Origin: Dyella amyloliquefaciens
GTDB taxonomy: Bacteria > Pseudomonadota > Gammaproteobacteria > Xanthomonadales > Rhodanobacteraceae
Length of the DNA: 64,000 nucleotides
Direction of reading: 5' to 3'
Assembly: GCF_004296575.1 (NCBI RefSeq)
Contig: NZ_SAYT01000001.1
Location: 62,001-126,000, forward strand
The notes beneath the pieces are model-generated. The model saw only the letters and a list, made by a program, of their open reading frames with translations. It searched no databases and was not told where the DNA came from. Positions within the stretch are counted from its first letter, which is position 1, and each line of letters starts with the position of its first letter. Shown here piece by piece: positions 35,369 to 45,075 of the stretch. A program made the position numbers and the translations under genes.

Positions 35369-37357
35369 TCAGTGCGACAGGTCGATGGCGTAGGTGGCCG
35401 TGCCGTCGCCGTTGTCCTTGAGCTGGCGGATGTTCTTCAGGCCCACGGATCGTGCGACGTCCTGCTTGCCGGCGGCGCCCTTGAACACCACCTCGCCGCG
35501 GGTCTTCAGCGGAGCGAAGTGCCACGAGGCGGCAGGTAGCGCCTTTGCGCCGATGGTCTTTTCGCGTTGCAGCCACTTGGCGAGGATTTCGCGCGCGCCG
35601 TCGGGTGCGGCCAGCACGATGTTCTTGCCGTCCAGGCCCGGGAAGTTGCCGCCGCCGCTGGCGCGGTAGTTGTTGGTCGCCACTACGAACTGCTGCTGCG
35701 GCGTCACCGCCTTGCCCTTGTAGGTGAGCTTGGTGATGCGCTCGCCGGCTGGCTTGGACACGTCGATCACATAGGCCAGGTCGCCCTGGATCTGGTCGAA
35801 GTTGTAGCCAGGCATGCGCGTGTTGATCAGCTCCTGCTCGCCTTCCTTCGACGGGTCGATCTGGTTGAAGCGTTCGGCCGACTTTTCCAGCCATGCCTTG
35901 AGGCCGGCGCCGTCGACCTGCACGATCGAGAGCGTGTTGGGATAGAAGTACAGGTCCGCAGCACTGCGCAGGGTGAGAGCACCGGGTTCGACGTCGGTGT
36001 AGTCATCCGGACCGCCGAAGCCGGTGCGGAACGCCGCTGCCGACGACAGCACCGGCAACTTGGCCAGTTCCGGTCGCAGCTTCGGCAATTCGCTCTGCAC
36101 GTAATCGCGCATGGCCGCATTGATGGGCGCAAGCGCCGTCATGTTGCCTTCGTCGGCGAAGTAGCTGCTCATGTGCACGCGGGTCTCGCCGATGGGCGTG
36201 TTCACGTACTGCACGGCAGCTTCGTGCGCCTGCTGTACCAGCGGCGCGATAGCGGGATCGGCTGGCACGCACTCGTTCTTCTTCGGACAGATCGGGCGCA
36301 CTTCGCTGTGCGTCTGGCTGGCGTCGATCACCCAGCGGCCGTCCTTGCGCTGCAGCGCGAGGTCGATCACGCCCAGGTCCTTGCCGAAGAAGCCGCCCAT
36401 CACGGCCGGCTTGCCGCGCACGAAGCCGCGGTCGGCATCGACGTCCTTCATGCCCTTGTAGTGCGGGCCGGGGAATTCGGTATGCGAGTGGCCCATCAGC
36501 ACCACATCGACGCCGGGAACGCCAGCGACGTACCAGCCGCCGTTCTCCATGTCCGGCGTGTAGGGGGCGGTATTGAGGCCGCCGTGCAGCACGGCGACGA
36601 CCAGGTCGGGATGCTGCGCCTGCAGCTCCGGCAGGTACTTCTGGGTGGCCTCGACCACCCCGGTGACGGTCACCTTGCCGGCGAGGTTCTGCTTGTCCCA
36701 TTCCAGGATCGGCGGCGGCGTCAGGCCGATGATGCCCACCTTCAGCGGCACCTTGCGCTGGCTGCCGTCCGGGGCGGTGACGGTGATGTCCTTCTCGACC
36801 ACCGTCCACGGCTTGAAGATCGGGGCGCCGTCGCGGGCGCTGAACACGTTGGACAGCACCAGCGGGAAATGCGGGCCGGCGCAGCGCTCGCTGCGACCGC
36901 CGTCGACGTTCATCGGCGTGCCGGTGACCTGCGAGAGGAAGCCCAGGCCGTAGTTGAACTCGTGGTTGCCGGCGGTACCGCCGTCGTAGCCCATGGCGTC
37001 CATGGCGCGGTAGATGCCCAGCTCCTCGTTGCAACCCACCGGCTTCACCTGGGCCTGGTAGTCAGCCAGCACGCTGCCCTGGATGGTGTCGCCGCTGTCG
37101 AACAGGAAGCTGTTCGGGTACTGCGCGCGGGCGCGGCGGATCAGCGTGGCAGTGCGCTCGTAGCCCACCGTGGCGTCCTCGCGCTGCTTGTAATAGTCGT
37201 AGCTCAGCACGTTGGAGTGGACGTCCGTGGTTTCCAGGATCGCCACCTGGGCGTGACTGCCATCCGGCAGGCCTGCGGCCGGCTTGGACGACTGGCTGGC
37301 GCAGCCGGCGAGGGCGGCGGCGCAGAGCAGGGCGATGGGGCGCAAGCGGAGGGGCAT
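35369..37357 (-). CDS. cpdB: 2',3'-cyclic-nucleotide 2'-phosphodiesterase/3'-nucleotidase, lipoprotein
   Basis: A 662-aa exported metallophosphoesterase that degrades 2',3'-cyclic nucleotides and 3'-nucleotides to nucleosides for scavenging. The N-terminus has a lipobox LAGC near residue 19, so this version is probably a lipoprotein, while E. coli CpdB is soluble periplasmic. Metal-binding motifs are ETTDVHSN, FDSGDTIQGS, GNHEFNYG, VLHGG and MGHSHTEF. The C-terminal half is the 5'-nucleotidase substrate domain (YFYPNTLSIVQVDGAGLKAWLE). It is a single gene. Confidence 0.93.
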   Translation of the reverse strand: MPLRLRPIALLCAAALAGCASQSSKPAAGLPDGSHAQVAILETTDVHSNVLSYDYYKQREDATVGYERTATLIRRARAQYPNSFLFDSGDTIQGSVLADYQAQVKPVGCNEELGIYRAMDAMGYDGGTAGNHEFNYGLGFLSQVTGTPMNVDGGRSERCAGPHFPLVLSNVFSARDGAPIFKPWTVVEKDITVTAPDGSQRKVPLKVGIIGLTPPPILEWDKQNLAGKVTVTGVVEATQKYLPELQAQHPDLVVAVLHGGLNTAPYTPDMENGGWYVAGVPGVDVVLMGHSHTEFPGPHYKGMKDVDADRGFVRGKPAVMGGFFGKDLGVIDLALQRKDGRWVIDASQTHSEVRPICPKKNECVPADPAIAPLVQQAHEAAVQYVNTPIGETRVHMSSYFADEGNMTALAPINAAMRDYVQSELPKLRPELAKLPVLSSAAAFRTGFGGPDDYTDVEPGALTLRSAADLYFYPNTLSIVQVDGAGLKAWLEKSAERFNQIDPSKEGEQELINTRMPGYNFDQIQGDLAYVIDVSKPAGERITKLTYKGKAVTPQQQFVVATNNYRASGGGNFPGLDGKNIVLAAPDGAREILAKWLQREKTIGAKALPAASWHFAPLKTRGEVVFKGAAGKQDVARSVGLKNIRQLKDNGDGTATYAIDLSH

Positions 37358-37542
37358 GAGGGGACCTGTTCCTGTCGGGGACTGCGAAACCTACCAGATC
37401 GGGCGGGCCGGGAGCGGCGAAACAGTCGCTGAACCGCTTCGTGGCGCCATTCTGCCGTTGCCGGCCGTTGTGCATGTGACGGTTCGGAGACCGTAGAATT
37501 GCGGCCGAATGACAGTCAGGCCGAACAGGGGGCCGAAACCAT

Positions 37543-39267
37543 ATGCCGCAATCATCGCTACGCTTCCTGCGGAAGAGTGGGCTCTGGCTGTTTGCCGCCT
37601 GCTTTTTCGTGTTCTGCGTCAGCATGACGGCCCTGCGCGAGCCGGCGTTGCTGCAGCAGGCCTTTGTGATCGCCCTGATGGTGTGCGCGTTCGGCATTCT
37701 GCTGTTTGCCTTCGCGCGCCCGGCCACGGCGCTGGTGGTGAGCGGCGGCCTGTTCCTGGCGCTGAACTTCCTGTCCGTGCTCAAGCTGCGCTACCTGGAC
37801 TCGCCGCTGATGCCGGCGGACTTCATCTACTACGCCCGCAGCAGCCTGCTGGAGACGCTGGGCCATTACCCGCATCTGTGGATGCTGACGCTGGCCGTGG
37901 GCGTGTTGACGCCGCTGGCCCTGTGGGCGGTGTGGCGCTTCGACCGTCGCCTGCTCACGCATCTCAGCCGGAGCCGTGCGCTTTTCACGCGCGTTGGCGG
38001 CGTGGCGCTGTGGGCGTTGGCGTTCTGGGTGTGCCTGTTGCCGAACGGCCCGTTTGCGGAGGTACATGCGAAGAACGTGTGGGAGAAGCTCTCCGACGAC
38101 GCGCAGATCACCAATTTCTTCGTCAACTTCAGCGACTCCGACGTCCGCATGCCCGACATGTCGGACGACGCCCAGGCCGAGCAGGACTGGGGTGCCACGG
38201 CCGCAGGCTTCCCGGCCGCTACCCCGCATACGCCGGAGAACTATCCGGACATCGTGCAGGTGTTGGAGGAAAGCACCTTCAATCCGTCCAACTTCACCCA
38301 GTGCAACATCCCCGAGTGCCGCGTGGGCCTGTTCAAGGCCGACGCGCGTACCCGCGCCACCGGCCCGCTGCGCGTGCACACCTTCGGCGGCGGCACCTGG
38401 GTGAGCGAGTTCGCCACGCTCACCGGGATGCCGCAGGACATCTTCGGGCCGGGCGGCATGTATGCGCCCTACGTGCTGGCGCCGCACGTGCAGGACAGCC
38501 TGCCGCGCCAGCTGCAGCGCCTGGGTTACCTCACCATCGCGATCTATCCGACCAACGGCAGCTTCCTCAACGGCCGCAACGCGTACACCGCCTATGGTTT
38601 CGACCAGTTCTACGATGCCGGCCAGCTGGGCCTGGAGGAGTGGGAGGAAACGGACACGCAGATGTTCACTGCGGCCAAGCGCATGTACGACAAGGTGAAG
38701 AAGCCGGGGCAGCCCGTCTTCATCATGATCCTTACGCTGGCCCAGCATGGTCCGCACGACACCGATCCGATCTCTTCGCTGCCCGCGCCGTTCAACAAGG
38801 CGCCGCTCAAGGGCCTGCCCGCGCGCGAGTCGGTGAACTTCAATACCTACCTGTCGAACCTGCGCAACTCCGACGTGGCGATGCGCGGCCTCGAGCACGA
38901 CTTCCTCGATCGGGCGCAGCCGACGGTGATCGTGCACTTTGGTGACCACCAGCCGTCCTTCAGCGGACTGATCCGCGAGATGCCGCGCACCTGGCCGGAC
39001 GATATTGCCGGCTACAAGGACTACCTCACCTATTACATGATCAAGAGCAACTTCCAGGGAACGCAGCTGCCACGTTATCCGTTGCTCGACATCGCGTTGC
39101 TGCCGAGCATGGTGTTGCAGGCGGCGGACCTGCCGACGGATCCATATTTCTCGGCGGCAATCTCGCTGCGTACGCGGTGCAACGGGTTGTATACGGATTG
39201 CGCGCAGCCGGGATTGGTGAAGTCGTATCACGCGTGGATCTTTGACCGGTTGCACGTGTATCAGTAA
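37543..39267 (+). CDS. Membrane sulfatase-fold transferase, OpgB/LtaS-like
   Basis: A 574-aa protein with about five N-terminal membrane helices (residues 10-170) and a periplasmic alkaline-phosphatase-fold domain (about 230-560). Metal-ligand candidates are Glu in VLEESTFNPS, Thr in GGGTWVSEFATLTG and Asp-His in VHFGDHQPSF. This architecture is that of phosphoglycerol transferases (OpgB) and lipoteichoic acid synthases. In a Gram-negative, periplasmic glucan or LPS decoration is the usual role; the exact acceptor is unknown. It is a single gene with its own promoter region of 185 bp divergent from cpdB. Confidence 0.85.
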   Translation: MPQSSLRFLRKSGLWLFAACFFVFCVSMTALREPALLQQAFVIALMVCAFGILLFAFARPATALVVSGGLFLALNFLSVLKLRYLDSPLMPADFIYYARSSLLETLGHYPHLWMLTLAVGVLTPLALWAVWRFDRRLLTHLSRSRALFTRVGGVALWALAFWVCLLPNGPFAEVHAKNVWEKLSDDAQITNFFVNFSDSDVRMPDMSDDAQAEQDWGATAAGFPAATPHTPENYPDIVQVLEESTFNPSNFTQCNIPECRVGLFKADARTRATGPLRVHTFGGGTWVSEFATLTGMPQDIFGPGGMYAPYVLAPHVQDSLPRQLQRLGYLTIAIYPTNGSFLNGRNAYTAYGFDQFYDAGQLGLEEWEETDTQMFTAAKRMYDKVKKPGQPVFIMILTLAQHGPHDTDPISSLPAPFNKAPLKGLPARESVNFNTYLSNLRNSDVAMRGLEHDFLDRAQPTVIVHFGDHQPSFSGLIREMPRTWPDDIAGYKDYLTYYMIKSNFQGTQLPRYPLLDIALLPSMVLQAADLPTDPYFSAAISLRTRCNGLYTDCAQPGLVKSYHAWIFDRLHVYQ

Positions 39268-39450
39268 TCGCGCGGTGCGCTTCCCTTTCTTTTGCGGGAG
39301 CGCGCCTTGCGCCCGATGGGGCCTTCCGATGCGCCCATGGCTGTGCCAGCTGTTACTCCCTCTCCCTCCGGGAGAGGGTTGGGGAGAGGGTGCGGTTTTC
39401 GCCCCAGGCCCCCCCACTGTAAGCAGGTAACCCGAGCCTCGGCCTCTGGC
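39268..39450. other. Non-coding stretch with degenerate repeats
   Basis: It holds a decayed REP half-unit (GCGGGAGCGCGCCTTGCG near 39294) and a CCCTCTCCCTCCGGGAGAGGG hairpin (39357-39391). I see no gene or promoter in it. Confidence 0.6.
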
Positions 39451-40009
39451 TGGTGTGCCGCCGCCAGGGTGCCGCTTACGCAGCGGGCGTTTCGATCTCC
39501 TGCCGGAGCTCGAGTCACTTTTCTTTTGCTGGTCCAAAAGAAAAGTAACCCAAAGAAAACGACCTCAAGAGCTGGCAGCGGTATGCAAGGAAAAGCCCTA
39601 GAGATTCCGGAGTCCTGATTGCGACAGCCTCCGCCGATAACGAGCGGCTACACCGCCACGCGCCGTAGCCCTGAGGACTTAAAACCGCGCCCGCTTCGCT
39701 CCCTCTCCCCTGCGGGGAGAGGGCTGGGGTGAGGGGACAATCTTGCGGAAAAGTGAGGACAAGCCGGCCACCCGCTTTAAGCCCTCTTCGCCATGGCGCG
39801 TGGCGGTGTAGCCGCAGCCCGTGAGGTAGAACGTCCCTAATTCGGCTTGCCGCTGTCCGCCGACGCTCCTATCCCCATATCGCTCAGAGCTCGTTAGGCC
39901 ATTTTCTTTGGGTTACTTTTCTTTTGGGCCAGCAAAAGAAAAGTGACTCGGCGGCTGGCAGGGCGTCGAAACGCCCGCCGCGTAGGCGGCACGCTGGCGG
40001 CAGCGGGGC
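39451..40009. repeat. Large nested inverted-repeat element, about 560 bp
   Basis: The left arm (39451-39564) and right arm (39898-40009) are imperfect inverted copies of about 110 bp, both containing CTTTTCTTTTGCTGG and AAAAGAAAAGTAACCCAAAG on opposite strands. Inside lies a second inverted pair (CGGCTACACCGCCACGCG at 39646 against CGCGTGGCGGTGTAGCCG at 39796) and a CCCTCTCCCC hairpin at 39709. No transposase gene is present. Short frames that encode RVTFLLLAQKKSNPKK arise from the arms and are not genes. Confidence 0.85.
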
Positions 40010-40070
40010 TACCGAAGGCCAAGCCCTCGACTTCCCAAGAGCGATAGCCATGAAGATTGAGGCGAAAGGC

Positions 40071-40096
40071 CTCGCGCACAGGGTGCGCTCCTACAA
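40071..40096. repeat. Single REP arm, CCCTGTGCG subtype
   Basis: CTCGCGCACAGGGTGCGCTC with CTACA is one arm of the hairpin repeat without its partner. It lies 20 bp after the nagA stop codon. Confidence 0.75.
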
Positions 40097-40115
40097 TGGA
40101 GGGAGGCGCGGGAGA

Positions 40116-41273
40116 TCAGGCCTCGTAGCGCACGCCGTTGATCCACGTCTCATGCACCACCAACGCGTCATCGAGCACCGCGAAGTCCGCCCGCTGCCCG
40201 GCCACGAGACGACCATGTGTGCGATCCAGTCCGATCCATGCTGCCGGATACGAACTCGCCATGCGCGACGCTTCCGCCAACGGCAGGCCGACCATGTGCA
40301 CCAGGTTGCGCACGCCCGTCGCCATGTCCAACGCAGAACCGGCGAGCACGCCTGCATCGCTCTGGCAGATGCCGTCACGCGCAACGATGGTCTGGCCGTT
40401 GAGGACGTATTCCGCGCTGTCGGCGCCCACCGGTGGCATCGCGTCGGTGACCAGCACGCTCTTGCCGCGCGCCTTGGCGGCGATGGCGATGCGCAGCGCA
40501 GCCGGATGCACGTGATGGCCGTCGACGATGAGTCCGCACCAGCTGTGCGGATCATCCAGCGCGGCGCCGACCACGCCCGGTTCGCGGGTGCCCAGCGGGG
40601 TCATCGCGTTGTAGAGATGGGTGAAGCCGCACACGCCCGCATCAAGCGCGGCACGCGTGGTGGCGTAGTTCGCAGCGGTGTGGCCGGCTACCACCAGCAC
40701 GCCGGCTTCGCTGAGCTGGCGGATGGTGTCGAGTGGTACTTCTTCCACGGCGAGCGTGAGCATTACCACGCCGCGACGGTTGCGCGTGATGGCGGCGATG
40801 TCGTCCGCATCCGGCAGGCGGAACAGGCTGGCGTCGTGGATGCCCTTGCGGCCGGCGGCAAGGAACGGGCCTTCCAGGTGGATGCCGAGCACGCCGGGTA
40901 CGCGCTGTTCGATGGCGGCATCGACAGCGTCCAGCGCCTGGCGCATCACGTCGGCGGTATCGGTGATCAGCGTGGGCAGGAAGCCGGTGGTGCCGAACTT
41001 GCGGTGGGCGGCGCCGATGGTGGCGAGTGCCTCGACCGTGGGTTCGGCGTTGAACAGCACGCCGCCGCCGCCGTTGACCTGCACATCGATGAACCCTGGC
41101 AGCAGCAGTCGACCCTTGAGGTCATGCTGCGTGGCCGCTGCGGCGCGCGCGTCGTCCGCGCGCACGATGGCGTCGATATGCGCGCCGCGCACCAGCACCG
41201 CGAAGCCATCCTGCGGGCCGTGATCGGTGAGCACGCGTCCGTTGACGAGGGCGGTGGGCTGGTCGGTCATCAC
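40116..41273 (-). CDS. nagA: N-acetylglucosamine-6-phosphate deacetylase
   Basis: Amidohydrolase that converts GlcNAc-6-P to GlcN-6-P. The 385-aa product has GFIDVQVNGGGG near residue 60, the metal-binding Glu in GIHLEGPFL near 130, His in VVAGHTAANY and THLYNAMTP, and the catalytic Asp in LVTDAMPPVG near 275. It is last of nagP-nagR-nagB2-nagA; the start overlaps the preceding gene by 4 bp. Confidence 0.96.
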   Translation of the reverse strand: MMTDQPTALVNGRVLTDHGPQDGFAVLVRGAHIDAIVRADDARAAAATQHDLKGRLLLPGFIDVQVNGGGGVLFNAEPTVEALATIGAAHRKFGTTGFLPTLITDTADVMRQALDAVDAAIEQRVPGVLGIHLEGPFLAAGRKGIHDASLFRLPDADDIAAITRNRRGVVMLTLAVEEVPLDTIRQLSEAGVLVVAGHTAANYATTRAALDAGVCGFTHLYNAMTPLGTREPGVVGAALDDPHSWCGLIVDGHHVHPAALRIAIAAKARGKSVLVTDAMPPVGADSAEYVLNGQTIVARDGICQSDAGVLAGSALDMATGVRNLVHMVGLPLAEASRMASSYPAAWIGLDRTHGRLVAGQRADFAVLDDALVVHETWINGVRYEA

Positions 41274-42310
41274 ATCGTCTCCGTCACCTTGCGCAGATGC
41301 GGCGGCACGTCCGGATCGTAGCCGCGCGCCAGCGAGAGCGCGCTCGCGGCGCGATAGAAACTCTGCACGGCGAGCAGCGGCGTCACCACGGGCGAGATGC
41401 CTTCGGGCAACGGCAGTTTGTCGGGATCGTGATTGCCGGGCGCGGCCACGAACACGCGGGCGCCGCGGGCGCGGAACTCGCGTGCCACCGCCATGGTGTT
41501 GTCGAGCGTGCCGTCATCCTGGGCGAAGAACAGCACCGGGAAGCCTTCGCCTACCAGCGCCATAGGGCCGTGCTTCACTTCCGCAGCGCTGAAGGCCTCT
41601 GCATGCAGGCCGCAGGTTTCCTTGAGCTTGAGCGCTGCTTCCAGCGCGGCGCCGAATCCGTAGCCGCGGCCCACCACGAACAGGTTGTGCGTGTCGCGCA
41701 GGCCTTCGACCATCGCGTTCCAGTTGCAGTCCCAGCCCTGGCGCAGGTCGTCGGGCAGGCGCGCGACGATGGCGTGCAGTTCCGCGTCATCGCTCCAGTG
41801 CGCGGTGAGCTGCAGGATCGCAGCCAGCGTGGCGAGGTAGCTCTTGGTGGCGGCGACGCTCAGCTCCGGGCCCGCGCGCAGCGGCACGAAGGTGTCGGCC
41901 ATCTGCGCCAGCGGCGAATCTTCCACGTTGACCAGCGCCACCACGTGAGCGCCCGCATCCTTCGCGGCCTGCGCGCTGCGCAGCAGGTCGGGGCTCTTGC
42001 CCGACTGCGAGATGGCGACGAACAGCGCGCCGTCCAGACTCAGGTCGGCGTCGTAGATGGAGGAGATGGATGGCGACGCGGATGCAGTGATCAGGCCCAG
42101 TCGCGTCTCGAACACATACTTTGCATAGGCCGCGGCGTGGTCGGAGCTGCCGCGTGCACAGGTGACGATGAAGCGCGGCGGATGGGCCCGCAGGTGTTCG
42201 CCAAGGGCCTTCAGGATCGACGCGTTCTCGCGCAACTGGCGCTCGACCACGGCGGCCGTCTCGTGGGCCTCGCGGTACATCAGGGTGGAGCTGGCTTCCT
42301 TCATCGTCAT
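41270..42310 (-). CDS. nagB2: Glucosamine-6-phosphate deaminase, SIS-domain (NagB-II) type
   Basis: A 346-aa protein made of two SIS domains (about 30-170 and 195-330), like the isomerase half of GlmS. GSSDHAAAYAKYVFE, ISQSGKSPDLL and KLKETCGLHAEAFSAAEVKHGPMALV are characteristic. In Xanthomonas, Shewanella and relatives this NagB-II type replaces the hexameric NagB and makes fructose-6-phosphate plus ammonia. The start is set at 42310 (MTMKEASS); 42304 is possible. It overlaps nagA by 4 bp and follows nagR by 36 bp. Confidence 0.93.
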   Translation of the reverse strand: MTMKEASSTLMYREAHETAAVVERQLRENASILKALGEHLRAHPPRFIVTCARGSSDHAAAYAKYVFETRLGLITASASPSISSIYDADLSLDGALFVAISQSGKSPDLLRSAQAAKDAGAHVVALVNVEDSPLAQMADTFVPLRAGPELSVAATKSYLATLAAILQLTAHWSDDAELHAIVARLPDDLRQGWDCNWNAMVEGLRDTHNLFVVGRGYGFGAALEAALKLKETCGLHAEAFSAAEVKHGPMALVGEGFPVLFFAQDDGTLDNTMAVAREFRARGARVFVAAPGNHDPDKLPLPEGISPVVTPLLAVQSFYRAASALSLARGYDPDVPPHLRKVTETM

Positions 42311-42346
42311 CTCAATGGCATGCGTGTGGGCGCACACCGCAGGGGG

Positions 42347-43399
42347 TCAGCCCTTGCGTGGCGTGGGAGTTTGCGGTGGCGCGGTGGAGCCGCGCACGAC
42401 CAGTTCGGGAACAAAGCACTCGGCGTGCGGCACCTCCACCTCGGCACCCGCGCTCCCCTGCAGTTCGGCCATCAGCTGCAGGGCGGCATGGCGGCCGATG
42501 TCGCTGGTGGACTGGCGCGCGGTGGTGAGCGCAGGCCACGCCTGCTTGGAGAACGGGCTGTCCTCGAAGCCGGCGATGGAGAGATTCCACGGCACGTCCA
42601 GTCCGCTGGAACGCGCGGCAGCGAGTACGCCGGCCGCGATTTCGTCGTTGCTGCCGAAGATCGCGGTCGGCGGATCCTTCAGCGCGAGCAGCTTGCGGGC
42701 GCCGCGGAAGCCGTCGTCGAAGGCATAGCGGCCGGGCAGCACCAGCTTCTTGTCGAGCGGCAGGCCGTAGTCCTTCAATGCATCGGCGTAGCCCTGGTAG
42801 CGCTCCGGGCTGGACCGGTGGTGCGGTTCGCCCCACAGGAAGCCGATGCGCTTGTGGCCCATCTGGATCAGGTGCTCGGTGATCGCATACGCGGCGCTGC
42901 GGTCGTCCACGTAGACGCAGGGCGCGCCGTCATGGGGATCCTCGCGCGAGGAAATGATGCGCACGAAGCTGATGCCGTTGTCGCTGAGCTTGGCGATCAG
43001 CTCCGGCTCTTCCGACATCGGCGGCGCCAGTACGAGGCCGGCGAGGCGATTGCGCTCGACCAGCGAGCACAGCTCGTTGGCGAGATCGGGCGAGGTCGAG
43101 TCGCACGGATGGATCAGCAGGCCGTAGCCCCGCTCGCGGCAGGCCGACAGCACGCCGTCCTGCATGCTGATCACGTAATGCGCGTTCGGGTTGTCGTACA
43201 CAAGGCCGATGGCGTAGGCGTGCGTGCTGCGCAGGCCGCGCGCGGAAGGATTGGGCTGGTAACCCAGTGCCTCGATCGCGCGCTCGACCTTCTCGCGCGT
43301 ATCGGCGCGTACCGAAGTTTCGCGGTTGATCACGCGCGAGACGGTCTTGAGCGAAACGCCCGAACGCTTGGCGACGTCCTTGATGGTGGGGTTACGCAA
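42347..43399 (-). CDS. nagR: LacI family repressor of GlcNAc genes
   Basis: A 350-aa LacI/GalR protein. The start is TTG at 43399 (GGAG eight bases upstream), giving MRNPTIKDVAKRSGVSLKTV with the helix-turn-helix at residues 5-24 and the hinge near 55. Sensor-domain marks include FGSNDEIAAGVLAAA and LSIAGFEDSPFSKQAWPALTT. It lies between nagP and nagB2, as nagR does in Xanthomonas. The likely binding sites are the TGACAACGTTGTCA-like palindromes at 44849, 45076, 50187 and 50463. The effector is probably a GlcNAc derivative such as GlcN-6-P or GlcNAc-6-P. Confidence 0.92.
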   Translation of the reverse strand: MRNPTIKDVAKRSGVSLKTVSRVINRETSVRADTREKVERAIEALGYQPNPSARGLRSTHAYAIGLVYDNPNAHYVISMQDGVLSACRERGYGLLIHPCDSTSPDLANELCSLVERNRLAGLVLAPPMSEEPELIAKLSDNGISFVRIISSREDPHDGAPCVYVDDRSAAYAITEHLIQMGHKRIGFLWGEPHHRSSPERYQGYADALKDYGLPLDKKLVLPGRYAFDDGFRGARKLLALKDPPTAIFGSNDEIAAGVLAAARSSGLDVPWNLSIAGFEDSPFSKQAWPALTTARQSTSDIGRHAALQLMAELQGSAGAEVEVPHAECFVPELVVRGSTAPPQTPTPRKG

Positions 43400-43478
43400 C
43401 GTGGGGACTCCGACAGAACAAGAAGGGGCATCGTAGCCGAGCGTGACAAGGCTCGGCGGGCACAGGGCCCGCCGGAAC

Positions 43479-44765
43479 TCAGTGTGCGCGCTGGCCGACG
43501 CTATGGCCCCTCACACCGTAGTAAAGGATGTACAGGTAGCAGGGCACCATGAGCGCCATGAATACCAGTTGGAAGTTGAAATGCTGTTTCAGGTGGACGA
43601 ACAGCTGCGGCACCAGTGCACCGCCGGCGATGGCCATGATCAGCAGCGCGGATCCGCGCTCGGTGAGGCGGCCCAGGCCATGGATGGCGAGCGGGAAGAT
43701 CGCCGGCCACATCATGGCGTTGGCAAAGCCCAGCGCGGCGACGAAACCCACCGACACGCCGCCTGTGGTGAAGTACGCACCCAGCGTGAACAGCACGCCC
43801 AGCACGGCCGAGACCGCCAGGTAGCTCTGCTGCGAGATGAAGCGCGGGATCAGCACCAGGCCGGCGAGATAACCGGCGAGCATCGCCATCAACGTGTAGG
43901 AGGTGAAGTGCTTGGTCTCTTCCAGTGGGAGGCCGAAGCCCTGGCCGTAGGTGCCGATGGCGTCGCCCGCCATCACTTCCACGCCGACATAGAGGAACAG
44001 GCACAGCACGCCCAGCCACAGGTGGGGGAAGCTGAAGATGCCGCCCTTGGCGTGGCCGATATCCGATTCGGCATTGGCGCCGGCCGGCTTGATTTCCGGC
44101 AGCGGCGAACGCACCACCCAGATCGCCAGCAGCACCAGCAGTGCGGCCATGATCATGTAGGGCATGTGGATCTTGGCGGCGAAGGTGTTGAGCAGCACCT
44201 CGCGCGCCTCATCGGTCGGTGCGGCCTTCACCTGCGCATCGAAGCTGTCGATGCCGCTGAGCACCAGCGCGCCGAACACGAACGGAGCGAGTGCGCCGGC
44301 CACCTTGTTGCAGATGCCCATGAAAGCGATGCGCTGAGCGGCGCTGTCGATCGGGCCGAGGATGCTGATGTAGGGATTGGAGGCTGTCTGCAGCAGGGCG
44401 AGGCCCGCGCCGATCACGAACAGGCCGACCAGTGCCGGGTAGAAGATGCGCATGCTGACGAACTGGCCGAACAGCACGGCACCGATCGCCATCACGAACA
44501 GACCCAGGCCCATGCCCTTCTTCATGCCGGTGCGGCGCAAAACGCTCGACGACGGAATGGCGAGGAAGAAGTACGAGAAATAGAAGACCAGCGGCACCAG
44601 GAACGCGGACACGTCATCCACGTTGAAGGCGAGCTTCACGAACGTGATCAGCGGCCCGTTGAGCCAGGTGACGAAGCCGAAGATGAAGAACAGCACGCCG
44701 ATGATGAGCATCGGTACGACACTGGATGATCGCGCCTGGCCGGCGGCAAGCGTAGTGGACGACAT
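43479..44765 (-). CDS. nagP: MFS N-acetylglucosamine transporter, FucP family
   Basis: A 428-aa inner-membrane permease with 12 predicted helices. Family marks are FFIFGFVTWLNGPLITFVKLAF (helix 1), GAGLALLQTASNPYISILGP and ALGFANAMMWPAIFPLAIHGLG. It resembles NagP of Xanthomonas and Shewanella and takes up GlcNAc without phosphorylation, so a kinase is needed (50551). The start is MSSTTLAAG at 44765. It is the first gene of its operon, with NagR-type operators at 44849 and 45076. Confidence 0.93.
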   Translation of the reverse strand: MSSTTLAAGQARSSSVVPMLIIGVLFFIFGFVTWLNGPLITFVKLAFNVDDVSAFLVPLVFYFSYFFLAIPSSSVLRRTGMKKGMGLGLFVMAIGAVLFGQFVSMRIFYPALVGLFVIGAGLALLQTASNPYISILGPIDSAAQRIAFMGICNKVAGALAPFVFGALVLSGIDSFDAQVKAAPTDEAREVLLNTFAAKIHMPYMIMAALLVLLAIWVVRSPLPEIKPAGANAESDIGHAKGGIFSFPHLWLGVLCLFLYVGVEVMAGDAIGTYGQGFGLPLEETKHFTSYTLMAMLAGYLAGLVLIPRFISQQSYLAVSAVLGVLFTLGAYFTTGGVSVGFVAALGFANAMMWPAIFPLAIHGLGRLTERGSALLIMAIAGGALVPQLFVHLKQHFNFQLVFMALMVPCYLYILYYGVRGHSVGQRAH

Positions 44766-44848
44766 GGATCTAGGACTCCCCGCGGATGGCCTCATGACTG
44801 GCGGGCTCTAGCGGCCCGACTCCCCCAGGAGCCCTTTATCGAGCTAAC

Positions 44849-44862
44849 TAACAACGTTGTCA
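44849..44862. promoter_or_regulatory. NagR-type operator at the nagP promoter
   Basis: TAACAACGTTGTCA has core ACAACGTTGT, a perfect palindrome. The minus-strand TTGACA at 44863-44858 overlaps it and, with a 17-base spacer, faces GATAAA, giving a promoter toward nagP that the repressor would block. Confidence 0.83.
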
Positions 44863-45075
44863 AATATTGACGCGTGCGAGTCATGGGGTGGTCATGGCCT
44901 GCCCGGCGGTTTTTCAGGCGGGGCAGATGGCGAACGGGTGGCCTGGTAACGCGTGCAGGATCAGCGAATTGCTTAAAAAATCATTTATAACAAGGTGTTG
45001 CACTGCACAAGCGGGCTGCCTTGATGCCTGTGCTTCGAGCCTGCCAAGCTGTTGTATGGCTTGGGAAACTTCGAA

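Noticed and set aside
39357-39743. Possible CRISPR-like regular repeats
   Set aside because: The CCCTCTCCCC units are palindromic, irregularly spaced and not separated by uniform spacers; no cas genes are present.
39292-40079. Short frames in the repeat region that encode RVTFLLLAQKKSNPKK-type peptides
   Set aside because: Both copies come from the inverted-repeat arms themselves, lack ribosome sites and change register with the repeat; they are not conserved genes.
44968-44999. A/T-rich island before nagP considered as a phage attachment site or foreign insertion
   Set aside because: It is only about 30 bp, with no direct repeats, integrase or tRNA nearby; a promoter element is simpler.
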